64,000 nucleotides of DNA, taken from the NCBI GenBank assembly GCA_037349105.1, contig JAYJMM010000078.1, positions 782,001 to 846,000 on the forward strand. Direction: 5' to 3'. The stretch's first letter is position 1. Every line of letters begins with the position of its first letter. The notes beneath the pieces are model-generated. The model did not search any database, was not told where the DNA came from, and worked only from the letters and a program-made list of their open reading frames with translations. Shown piece by piece: positions 44,701 through 53,300 of the stretch. This DNA comes from Limnomonas spitsbergensis. Taxonomy: Eukaryota > Chlorophyta > Chlorophyceae > Chlamydomonadales. Both the position numbers and the translations under genes were made by a program.

Positions 44701-47504
44701 GGGGGCGGAGGAGGTGAGGACTGGATCAAGGGGGGGGGGGGGGCGCGGAGGAGGTGAGGACTGGATCAAGGGGGGGGGGGGCGGAGGAGGTGAGGACTGG
44801 ATCAAGGGGGGGGGGGGCGGAGGAGGTGAGGACTGGATTTAAGGGGGGGGTGGGCGGAGGAGGTGAGGAATGGATCAAGGGGGGGGGGGGCGCGGAGGAG
44901 GTGAGGAATGGATCAAGGGGGGGGGGGGGCGCGGAGGAGGTGAGGACTGGATCAAGGGGGGGGGGGGGGCGCAGAGGAGGTGAGGACTGGATCAAGGGGG
45001 GGGGGGGGGCAGAGGAGGTGAGGACTGGATCAAGGGGAGGGGGGGGCGCGGAGGAGGTGAGGACTGGATCAAGGGGGGGGGGGGGGGGCGCGGAGGAGGT
45101 GAGGACTGGATCAAGGGGGGGGGGGGGGGGCGCGGAGGAGGTGAGGACTGGATCAGGGGGGGGGGGGGGCGGAGGAGGTGAGGACTGGATCAAGGGGGGG
45201 GGGGGGCGCGGAGGAGGTGAGGACTGGATCAAGTGGGGGGGGGGGCGCGGAGGAGGTGAGGACTGGATCAAGGGGGGGGGGGGGGCGCGGAGAAGGTGAG
45301 GACTGGATCAAGGGGGGGGGGGGGCGGAGGAGGTGAGGACTGGATCAAGGGGGGGGGGGGGGCGCGGAGGAGGTGAGGACTGGATCAAGGGGGGGGGGGC
45401 GGAGGAGGTGAGGACTGTATCAAGGGGGGGGGGCGCGGAGGAGGTGAGGACTGGATCAAGTGGGGGGGGGGGCGCGGAGGAGGTGAGGACTGGATCAAGG
45501 GGGGGGGGGGCGCTAGTGCACTAAATGAACCCCAGTGTTCAACACCAGCGAGCGCTGCTGACAGGCTGACACCAGGATCTCCTCCCCTGACAGGTTTTGA
45601 CTATATTATAAATGAAAAGTTTAGAAGTTATTTCCAAAAAGAAATGTATGGCCCATCCCCTGCACATTTCACAGTTTGTTGCCAAGCCCGTTCTTATAAT
45701 CCATTTTGCAGCCCATCTCCTTACTTAATATCTCTTCTCGTGATCACTATTCTCAGCTGTCTCTGACTTACTCCCGACCCTGTTGCAACACCTCAACAAC
45801 CACTGTTACTAACCTCGTTAGCGCCTGCTCGGTGTGTGCAGCCCAGGTCAGCAATGTGTTGCGCACAAGAGAGGAGCAGGAGGTGAACCATACCCCGAGG
45901 CCGGGACCAGCTTGTGAGTCTGTGCCAGCATGGGGCTGCCGCTGCTCCACCTGCCGCTGCTCCCTGCTTGCCCTCACCATGTCCGCCGCCATGTCCCATC
46001 CCAACAGGATCAGCCGAGCAGCGAGGTACATGGCTGAGGCTATGCCCCACACGACCCAGCCCTTGGCCCATGTCGGGAGTTGGTCCAAAGCGCGCTTCCA
46101 GGTCTCGTCCGATCGCGGCTCTGGGGCAGACCAGTACAGTGTTCACACAGCCACTCAACAGCCCAGGTTGAAAGGATCAGGCGCAGGGAACCGGTAGGAG
46201 GGGTCCCAAAAATAGCCTTACATCAAAAACCCGCTCCTCCACTATGTGGACGCCAGGTTTTTGTTGTTCCTCCATTACGTGGGGCCCCCTATGCTCTGAA
46301 GGAAGCTGGAACGACAAGCTGTACAGGCCAGGACATGCCCTCATCAGTGGCAGGAGGTACAGGAGGAGCGGGCCACATGGGAGGGGAGGTTACGGAGCAT
46401 GGCTGCATAAATGCTTGGCGGATACAAACCAATACAGGAACCCTTCTCGGGGTCAACAACGTACATGATGCCTCTTGCAGGCTTGAATCAACGACAGGCA
46501 TTTCTTGGATATCTTTCAAGAATAACAGTCATCAGCTGACTTGAAGCAGTGCGCCGGAATTCTCCTGACCATAACCGTTTCTTGATGGGCATTAAGCCAT
46601 TAACCCTTGCATCTCCTTTGCTTTGGGCCACAGAGTTAAGATGGCGCTAGCCACGGCGTTCCAATACCTCAATGCAGCTGGAGGCAAGGAAAGGAAAAGC
46701 AGGGCTGTACCCCCCACTACGCTCGCCTCGCCTCTACGCATCCCTCTCTTTCTTGAATCGACAGGGCCAGGCATCTTGAGCAGGAGGAACAGATCAATCC
46801 GAAGGAATACAGAACAATGAGATCCACCTCAGGCCTCTCTCGGTTAAGACTAGTGGTGACTGTTGTGGCCTACCTGGAGCCATGCCAGTCTCCTTCAGTT
46901 TTGACGCGCCACCACTCCCGTCCCCTCCACTGCTCCCCCGCTCCTCAACTAGGGTGGTACACGCACGGTGAGGCTGCAGCATGGAGGCACCTGCTGGCAG
47001 TGCCCCCAGCACCTGGCCAGTAAGGGGGGGGCGGCGTCGACAGAGCAGCGGGGCAGAGGCTGGACAAGCCAGCTGTGACGCTGGTAGACGAGTGATAGGC
47101 TGTAGCATATAGCTAGAGAAGCCTGGCATGCGACTGGAGGAGTATCCTAGCATGTGATGGGCACAGCCCAGCATGGCAACATTTGCGGCGTTCCGTACCT
47201 TGGTAGTGCAGCGGTAGATTAGGGCAGCGGAGCATGCAGCTGTTTTATCGCAGCCATCAAATGCAGCTCCCTTGTCGCCAACAGCAATCATGCCCTTTGA
47301 AGCTGTGCAGCTGAGACGAGCCCTTGGGGACTGCCCATGGTGGTTGCATGGGGCACTGCTGCTGGCTGAGGTGGCTTGTGCTCCAGCCGGATGGGGCAGG
47401 GCGCTGAGCGCAAGAGCGGGGTCGAAATCAAAATTGCGTCGAGGGAGGTGCTGGAGAAGCGCAGCCCACGATTGCGCTTTTCTCCACCCCAGAGATCTCG
47501 ACAT
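10830..47504 (-). CDS. POLLUX-like (PEC-type) ion channel, 17 exons, 1179 aa
   Basis: Exons in coding order: 47504-46874, 46120-45814, 26791-26677, 24822-24670, 23974-23921, 23291-23247, 22811-22657, 20334-20211, 19858-19740, 19481-19361, 17854-17690, 17381-17288, 16717-16461, 16171-15575, 13649-13494, 12019-11766, 11022-10830. They total 3540 nt and all phases agree. The first 210 residues look like a plastid transit peptide plus linker. Hydrophobic segments lie in exons 2, 3 and 4. Two RCK-like modules follow: [33 protein letters not shown] and [21 protein letters not shown], then [39 protein letters not shown] and [13 protein letters not shown]. Known members regulate cation (calcium-linked) flux; the VVCG..RD and AIGY motifs favour the plastid-envelope PEC subgroup. 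Exon 14 has a Ser/Asn/Gly-rich insert. The last exon of the pair 3-4 could have another donor nearby. Family assignment is firm; exact start and exon 1 are less certain. Confidence 0.87.
11580..11700 (-). repeat. Dispersed repeat copy (intron of channel gene)
   Basis: Reverse-complement copy of the dispersed family: it shows the GACCGGCC box, a CAGCAG...CTGCACCAG core and ends in GTGTAGCTGAATTGCAGCTG. It sits in intron 11023-11765 near the acceptor side of that intron. Confidence 0.6.
12290..12630. repeat. 35-36-bp repeat with GGATCCAGGG core
   Basis: GGATCCA(GGG) recurs at 12374, 12409, 12444, 12480, 12515 and 12551, a 35-36 bp spacing, with TTCCTTGGATCTTGG between cores and degenerate copies on both sides. 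The array is inside intron 12020-13493 of the channel gene; the proline/glycine-rich frames through it are not coding. Confidence 0.88.
13650..15574. other. Intron of channel gene, mostly unique sequence
   Basis: Apart from the 29-bp array at its low-coordinate end, nothing recognisable is present. Frames seen on either strand between 14119 and 15574 are short and have no family resemblance. Confidence 0.6.
13915..14086. repeat. 29-bp tandem repeat, about six copies
   Basis: ACAAGTGACTGGCCCCCTGA recurs at about 29-bp spacing from 13924 to 14068. It lies in intron 13650-15574 of the channel gene. Confidence 0.9.
16705..16920. repeat. 108-bp duplication that includes a splice acceptor
   Basis: Two adjacent copies of about 108 bp start with GATGAGTGCATCC at 16705 and 16813 and share the TTCTTTGCAACACTTGATT block. 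The first copy contains the acceptor and first bases of exon 16717-16461 on the - strand. The second retains the same CAG acceptor and exon-like start. A partial third trace lies near 16940-16970. Confidence 0.8.
18215..18345 (-). repeat. Dispersed repeat copy (intron of channel gene)
   Basis: On the - strand this reads TTGACCGGTCTTTCATGG, then AGCAGCAAGGCTTGCTGCAC, then a terminal GATGTAGCTGAATTGTAGCT. It matches the copy at 60338-60434 closely. It is one of the two best copies. Confidence 0.75.
18820..19160. repeat. 18-bp minisatellite, about 18-19 units
   Basis: Unit GATAATCAACCTATGAAA, alternating with a GATA-ending variant, in intron 17855-19360 of the channel gene. It is AT-rich, unlike the surrounding G+C-rich DNA. 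Frames through it on both strands are repeat artefacts. Confidence 0.95.
19275..19352. repeat. CT-rich low-complexity tract beside exon 19361-19481
   Basis: CTCCTCCCTTCCGCCTCC-type sequence. On the - strand it begins about ten bases into the intron after the GTAGGC donor, giving a purine-rich 5' intron end. Confidence 0.8.
20366..21195. repeat. 51-54-bp minisatellite, about 15 units
   Basis: G-rich units contain GGAGGTGGGAAGGAGGCAGG and end in GAGCCACAGTCACACTAA. The array lies in intron 20335-22656 of the channel gene and begins just upstream of the acceptor of exon 20334-20211. Confidence 0.93.
21199..22428. repeat. 17-bp minisatellite, about 72 units
   Basis: Unit CAAGCACCCCACTGAGG with few variants (CAGGCACC, CACCACAC, CACAGAGG). 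It occupies the middle of intron 20335-22656. Since 17 x 3 gives a full cycle through frames, all three frames on the - strand stay open for 300-400 codons; these are not genes. Confidence 0.95.
22430..22662. repeat. About 48-bp repeats duplicating an exon end and its donor
   Basis: On the - strand the end of exon 22811-22657 reads GATGTGCAAGCTCGCAG before GTATGT. Downstream in the intron, diverged copies read TATGTACAAGTGTGCAG before GTAGGG, twice almost perfectly and at least twice more diverged, at about 48-bp spacing. Each near-perfect copy carries an intact potential splice donor. Confidence 0.8.
22848..23115. repeat. About 41-bp minisatellite, six to seven units
   Basis: Units carry GGGGGGAGTGAAGGGGTGAA and ACACCCAGGCAAGCACCC. 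The array lies in intron 22812-23246 of the channel gene, between exon 22811-22657 and the duplicated-exon candidate. Confidence 0.92.
23149..23178 (-). other. Candidate duplicated (alternative) exon of the channel gene
   Basis: Bounded by an AG acceptor at 23179-23180 and a GTGCGC donor at 23143-23148. It reads [10 protein letters not shown] in phase 0 at both ends, while the main exon 23291-23247, just upstream, reads [15 protein letters not shown], also phase 0. DNA similarity extends across the donor. Either exon could join the exon at 22811 in frame. It could also be a dead duplicate. Confidence 0.5.
23485..23845. repeat. GGCT tetranucleotide satellite with interspersed TATGGCTGACT
   Basis: GGCT runs are interrupted at intervals by TATGGCTGACTGGCT and GACTAGCT, forming a compound microsatellite in intron 23292-23920 of the channel gene. 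Confidence 0.95.
24980..26555. repeat. 13-bp purine minisatellite, about 120 units
   Basis: Unit AGGGAAGGAGGGA in intron 24823-26676. Blocks of a GGTAAGG variant (about 24985-25330 and 25490-25730) alternate with GGGAAGG blocks, suggesting regional homogenisation. The sense (-) strand is a long pyrimidine tract upstream of the acceptor of exon 24822-24670. Long Pro/Ser/Phe/Leu frames through it are artefacts. Confidence 0.95.
27092..45511. repeat. 18.4-kb G-run minisatellite (roughly 460 units) filling one intron
   Basis: Units of about 36-43 bp consist of CGCGGAGGAGGTGAGGACTGG, then ATCAA, then an uninterrupted run of about 8-17 G. Length differences are mainly in the G run. Recurrent unit variants include GGAATGG, GGATTGG, GGATGTGAGG, GGCTCAAG, ATCAAGTGGG, AAGGGAGGG and GGATTTAAGG, and some occur in the same order in separate blocks. 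The array occupies almost all of the 19-kb intron 26792-45813 of the - strand channel gene; about 300 bp of unique sequence remains at each side. All Gly/Glu/Arg- and Pro/Ser-rich frames here are repeat artefacts. Confidence 0.97.
46121..46873. other. First intron of channel gene
   Basis: Bounded on the - strand by a GTAGGC donor and a CCCCAG acceptor, phase 1. Nothing recognisable is inside. Confidence 0.6.
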
Positions 47505-48502
47505 TTCTCCGGTAACGCCCCCGTCGTCAAAGCGTGGCCACCCTGATCGCTATATTCCAAATCATTTGCACCAGATTGGCGACAAAGTTTGCCCTCGATG
47601 GGCAGTATAACTATGCCGGTTCCGCTGGGTCTGCCTGGATCAAACCCCTACCAGAGGGCGGGTAGGAACAACTAGGACTGTCATGATGTGCGGGTGCAGT
47701 CGTCTTCGGCGTGGTCATATCAAAGATTCCACACAATATTCTAACCACCTGCCATGGACCAACAGCCAGGGTTGACAACAGGTCTGCCTTCAGCAAATTG
47801 TATTGATAAGCAGATTACATGGTACCGACCGGTACTTGCTCCACCTACTCCTTTCAGACCTTGCCTCTGGATGGCCAGGCATGTATGATACCACCAGTAC
47901 TGCATACCGGTACCGGTATCTGCCCTGCTCTAAGTGCGGCCAATGGCCATGTGGGCCGGTGAGGGATGACCAAGCTCAATTCCAGCTACCATGCACAGCC
48001 AGGTTCATGGTGCAGCCATGCCAGGCACCCTCATGTGAGGGGACAGGAACATGGACGTATGGAACCCAGCAATCTGATCCAAGGTGCAGCCAGGCCCACA
48101 TCCTATGTGATGGGATAGGAACATGAAATTTGGATGACAGGGGAAGAGAGAGAGCTGATCGTGTGGCCGGTTCGATTCCGGTTCGATCCCTCAACCCTTG
48201 GGTATGCATATGTTTAGAACACCTCTGTCTAGGACACCGGGTTCCAAGCTCCTGCACCATCACATAGAACTAATGCACCTTGGATCGGGTTGCTGGATTG
48301 CTTATCTTATATACACCAGCCTTAACATGTGCGCCCTGCTGCACAGGTCAATGACGTTACACCTCTGGGCCCAGGTCAAAAGGCCTGGCAGCGTGGGAGC
48401 CCAACTAATCGGATGGGAGGAAAGAAACGAACAGACCGGTCAGGTGGCATAGGTGTAACTGTCAATGCCGTTCACCTCACACATGAACATGGCACATGAA
48501 TA
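47505..48502. other. 5' flank of channel gene, with a tRNA-like B box
   Basis: The promoter of the - strand channel gene should lie here; I cannot place a TATA box. At 48166-48182, GCCGGTTCGATTCCGGT folds as a perfect T-arm and contains an exact pol III B box (GGTTCGATTCC). A weak A-box-like TGGATGACAGG lies 37 bp upstream. No matching acceptor stem was found, so this is at most a tRNA relic or SINE head. Confidence 0.35.
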
Positions 48503-49315
48503 ATGCCGTTACAACGAGACTGGTGGCACCTCCGCTTCTACAACGCAGCGGTGACACCTGCAGCACAGCAAGACAGCCCACTCATGGCAGCAGGCATGGC
48601 GGCCGACATGCAGCTCGCGCTTCGACAGAACACCAGAGGGCGCACATGGTGCGGTGAGCTGATGGAGGCGTTGAAGGAGTTGGAGCGTGGAGCAGCTGTC
48701 CCCAAATTGTTCGAGGCAGTCTCTGACATGTAGCCGCTCCCTGTCCCAGAGGCGCTACACCTAGTGGACGCAGCCTACAAGCAGGTGCAGCTTCAGGCGA
48801 CTGGCAGAGGAGACCCCAGGGACCCCGGCACCGAGCACAGGTCTGCGGCCGCCTACCGCGCTTGGTTCCAGTCTACGGCGGGCGCCGTGTTGGCGCAAGC
48901 TATTAGCCGCACCAGCAATAGGGCGTGCGCTTATGTGCGCACGAACTTTCAGTTGCGGCTCGGTGCAGTTAGCACGGCTGACACGAGAGGACGGCTGGGC
49001 GGTCAACAACGTGAGACACGCTGCTTCCAGCGGTGTTGGGCAAGGGGAGATGACGAGCACGTGGAGGATGTGCTTCATGTCTGCTTCCATTGCCCTAGCG
49101 TGAAGGAGAGGATTAGGGAGAGAGGTTGGACAGGCCCCCAGGAGGGCGCCACAGACTTTAAACAGTTACACCGGGGCAGGCTGGGGTGGGAGGCTCTGAC
49201 TTTTGTTGAGGACGTGGTAGACATTGTCGAGCCTAGTTGGCTGCTCTTCTTTGCCGTCTTGGGTTATAGGCTCTCTCCCCCCTTTTTTTGTTTCCCTCTT
49301 GCTTTCTTGTTTTAG
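48503..49315 (+). pseudogene. Non-LTR retrotransposon ORF2 C-terminus, 5'-truncated and broken
   Basis: One reading frame runs from 48503 to 49315, interrupted by an in-frame TAG at 48731-48733. The downstream part contains the layout of the C-terminal zinc finger of LINE reverse transcriptases: TNFQLRLGAVST, then CFQRCWARGDDEHVED, then LHVCFHCPSVKERI. No reverse transcriptase or endonuclease catalytic domain is present in the window, so this is a 5'-truncated insertion, typical of LINE retrotransposition. It lies in the same orientation as no neighbouring gene, between the channel and SDR genes. The T-rich stretch 49316-49430 may be its 3' UTR. Confidence 0.75.
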
Positions 49316-49639
49316 GCCTGAGGGGGGCGGGGATACTTTGGGCCGCCTTTTCCTTTTTGAGCGGGGTATTTCTTTCTCCTTTGTATTCTTCTCCTTCTTT
49401 CCATTTTACCTCAAGTTCCTTTTCTTTCTTCCCATGTCCCAACGGGACAGTTGGGCGTCCCCGCGGCCGAGCCTGTTGAGAGCACGACCCAGTAGTGTTA
49501 TGGCATTGACATGTGTAATGGACAAAAGGCTTAGCCCCTCAACCATTATCCAGACTTGTGACATGTTCAATGAACTCCTGGTCACACCTTCTTTGATTAC
49601 CTACCCGGTCGCTTCTTCAAGATTCCCACACACCATTTA

Positions 49640-49770
49640 GGCGCTTCGGCTACAATTCAGCTACAGCCCAGAATATGACTGGTAAGGGCCGGGAGATGCA
49701 GCAACTCCAGCAAGCCCCGGCACTTGGGCCTCTGGCTTAGGACAAACCAAGTTTGGTCCAAGCCCAGCAT
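49640..49770 (-). repeat. Dispersed repeat copy
   Basis: On the - strand it has GGACCAAACTTGGTTTG, a GGGGCTTGCTGGAGTTGCTG core and the terminal GCTGTAGCTGAATTGTAGCC. It lies just downstream of the LINE remnant. Confidence 0.65.
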
Positions 49771-50352
49771 GGGCCCCCTGGCAGCACCTCTTTAGGCGGT
49801 CTCGTGCACATTCAAATAGGCACCGTCATACAGTCTGTCAGCATGCCAATGCCGTCACATCTCTGGCTACAGGTAATAAGGCGGTCACAAGGTAAACCTT
49901 CCCTGGAAAATAACTTGGCTGGAGAGGATAACCCAATGACACCCAGGCGGGAATCTCTCAGAGCCTCTGTCCCAAATTAAGCCATTGTCGAGGCTCGAAG
50001 AGGCTCCCCGACTCGCATCTGATGGCCTATATTATATATATTCAGGTTAAGTCTGTCTGCATCAGGACGCAAGCTACTCACCACAGCCTCCCTGCACTAA
50101 ATTGCCAAGCTTTTATAGACCAGGGTCGAAAGGAAGAACTTCCAGGGGATCACAATTAATCGCACAAAGCAGGCAGTCCCCCGATTTAAGGAACCATCTC
50201 ACTTGTAGGTTAAGCCTGGCCTGACAGATCATCTCCACAGCTCCATCCCTCTTCGTTCCCGAATTGGATTAAGGGAGCAGGACCGTCATGCCTCTTGGCG
50301 CCCCATGTACGGAATGCTTCCGAAATCATGCCCTGATATCAGGGGGCTGGCA

Positions 50353-53300
50353 TCACCACTGCTTGTACAAATACGCGGCCAGCAGGGCCAGCAAGGACAT
50401 CAATGCCATGAGGGTCAAGGAGGGTGCAATAAAGGCGCGCACGTGCTTGCCGGCCACGGCACTAGCAACTTGCGACAGCCTCTCTTGTTTCCCCGACGAA
50501 GCCTGGCCGACCCCCTCCGCTGCCCTGCCGCTCCCCGCGGCGCCGTAGCCTCTATCTCTGAACCAGGCGACTGTCTCCTCCATTGGGATGTGCACTGGCT
50601 TGTAGCCGAGCTGCTCTGTAGCCTTTTGAATGCAAAACCAATGGGTCACACAGCACTTGTTCACCTCAGACCTGCAACCAGCAGGAGGCAGCGCAGCCGG
50701 CATAATTCGGGTTCCAGGGTTTATGTCCATACTTCAGATTTCGCAGTTGGAATTTGAAAGAAGCCCCACTTGGATAATAGATCCATTCATCCTGGACCCA
50801 CTCAGGGGGGAACAGAGGGGTGCATCTATCCACATGTTCGAAAGACACAATGCGGAACTTTCACCCGCAGGTGGCTTGTGCATTGGCACCCCCTGAATGA
50901 AGAATTTAAGGAGCACAGTGCTTGGTCACACTTGCCTGTTTAGCAGCGGCACAAAGTGGATCCCCAACACCTTGAGTAGCAGATGCAGGATCTCCATCAT
51001 CCATCCCAGGTAGAACATGAGCCTGAGGAGACAGACAGAGGTAGGTCTCAAGAATTCAACAAAGGGAGGCAATAACGGCGGGATGGGGGCGTCCCAATGG
51101 CGTTCCTGGTCACGTTAAATCAAGACAGAAGGCCAGCAGAATTGGTACGGCAGTTCCGCTGTGATAAACGTCACATTTCAAATTCCTACTGAAGTCCACC
51201 TAGAGATTTTTTAAGTGCATGGGGCCCACGTGGGACCACAAGGACCGTGAAGCGACAATGACACCAATTATTCCATTCCATTCCACTGGACAAACTGTAG
51301 CACCATGAGGTGCATGACTGCATGTTCCTTTCTGGCAGCGAAGCTCCTATCTTCTTTTCCTCAAAAAACACCGTTTATACTAAAAGTGCTCCCTCACCAA
51401 TGGAGGGCAAAAGTATTTATACCTTCTGCAGCCCGGTTTTGCAGGCTATTGATTTCTTAGCTCTGCTCGAGTAATTTCCTCCTTTTTTTTTTTGATCCAT
51501 CCTGGAATATTTGAAACTGTACCACTAGTGTGCATTCTCCTCCCTCAGCCTTTCACGTGCAATGCATGTTCCCGCAGGCCACTTGCTCTGAAACCATGGT
51601 TAGGGTGGTGTTCCCACTTGTAGCTGGTGGTTGAGGTGGTTTTGTTAACCCTGGGTGCTGCATCAATGCGTGAAAAACAGAGATTCCGCACTCGTCACTG
51701 TCATTCCACAATCACCACTGTGGTTCCACACTCATTAATGTGATTCCACACACATCAAGGCAGTCATTCCACACATAACCTGTAAGAAATCCGCGTGGAG
51801 GGTTGCCTGTAGCCGAGGCCTTCGATGATGGGGCGGAAAAACTCGAAGTTGTTGATTGGCTGGCCATCGGAAATGAAGTAAGCCTACAAGGGAGTTGGAA
51901 TAAATGACTTTATTCAGCAGTAAACCAGCCATACAACCAAGCAGCAGAGGGTCACTTATCATATTCATACTCAACATTTACAGCACCAGCACACAATCCA
52001 CGAGCATTGGATTTTGGAAGGAGCTGAAAATGGAAAGAGTAATACGACGGCTCAAGACCAGTCCAGTCAGGCAATGACAAGCTCATATTTCTCCTCCGTT
52101 GATTGCCCCACCTGTCCAGCTGCTACAAACAGCTTCTCCCGGCTCAAGCCCTCCGCAGCCAGGGCCGACGCCAACACCAGATTCTCCACCTGTTGAGAAG
52201 CCATTATTATTAGGTATGCAAAATAAAATTTAAATTGTAAATTCCAAACAGAACCTTTCGGATAATCTCATTATTTAAAGGACACTCGCCAGAACAAAAG
52301 CTTAAATTGCTGACAAAGCTTGTGAGAAGCTGGACACAAAGCTAATGCCCCTCATCCCTTCCTACACCTCCCAGGCCCTTGCAGGTGGCATCACTGGGCA
52401 GAGCATCCACGCTTCCCACCCTCCCTCCAGTCAGCCTCACGTGCAGCCAGTCTGTCAGAGACCCGGGCACATCAAATACGAACTTGAAGAGACCAGCGCG
52501 CACCTGCATGGTTGTGCAAGTGTTGGATATCGCTTGACAGGCTGAGTGGCGGCCAAACAGGTGGGCTGTAAGATGGGCTTAGGGTGGAAGTGTGGGGCCA
52601 GCCAGTTAAGGGGTGAAGGATCGGGCCTGCCAGTTGCAGGCTTAAAGTGTGGGGTAAGTCAATCAAGAGTTGAGACATGGGGCCAGCCAGACAAGGTTTC
52701 ATGTGTGGGGCCAGCCATTTAAGGGTTAAAGTATGGGGCCAGCAAGGTAAGGGTTGAGGCTTGGGGGCCAGCCAGTTGCAGGGAGGCCCTGCATTGCTTG
52801 CAGCAGCAGCAGCATACGTGTGTAAGCGATCAAGGCACCAAGCCAGAGGCCATGTCCAGGCCCTGCAATTGGTACTTCGTAGCCCCCGCACCATGGCCAG
52901 CGTGTGCATTGTGGTTGTAGCCCCCGCACCATGGCCAGCGTGTGCATTGTGGTTGCAGCCCCCGCACCATGGCCAGCGTGTGCATTGTGGTTGCAGCCCC
53001 CGCACCATGGCCAGCGTGTGCATTGTGGTTGCAGCCCCTGCACCATGGCCAGCATGTGCATTGCGGTTGCAGCCCCCGCACCATGGCCAGCGTGTGCATT
53101 GTGGTTGCAGCCCCCGCACCATGGCCAGCGTGTGCATTGTGGTTGCAGCCCCCGCACCATGGCCAGCGTGTGCATTGTGGTTGCAGCCCCCGCACCATGG
53201 CCAGATGTGCATTGTGGTTGCAGCCCCCGCACCATGGCCAGCGTTTGCATTGTGGTTGCAGCCCCCGCACTATGGCCAGCGTGTGCATTGTGGTTGCAGC

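Noticed and set aside
27032..45524. Dozens of Gly/Glu/Arg-rich (+) and Pro/Ser-rich (-) frames
   Set aside because: They are products of the G-run minisatellite, with frames changing as the G runs vary in length; no family resemblance and no start context.
48120..48190. A functional tRNA gene
   Set aside because: Only the T-arm is intact. I could not pair an acceptor stem or find a plausible anticodon arm at the right distance.
48503..48733. A separate 76-aa gene upstream of the LINE frame
   Set aside because: It is in the same frame as the downstream 183-codon frame and separated by a single TAG, so it is better explained as one broken element.
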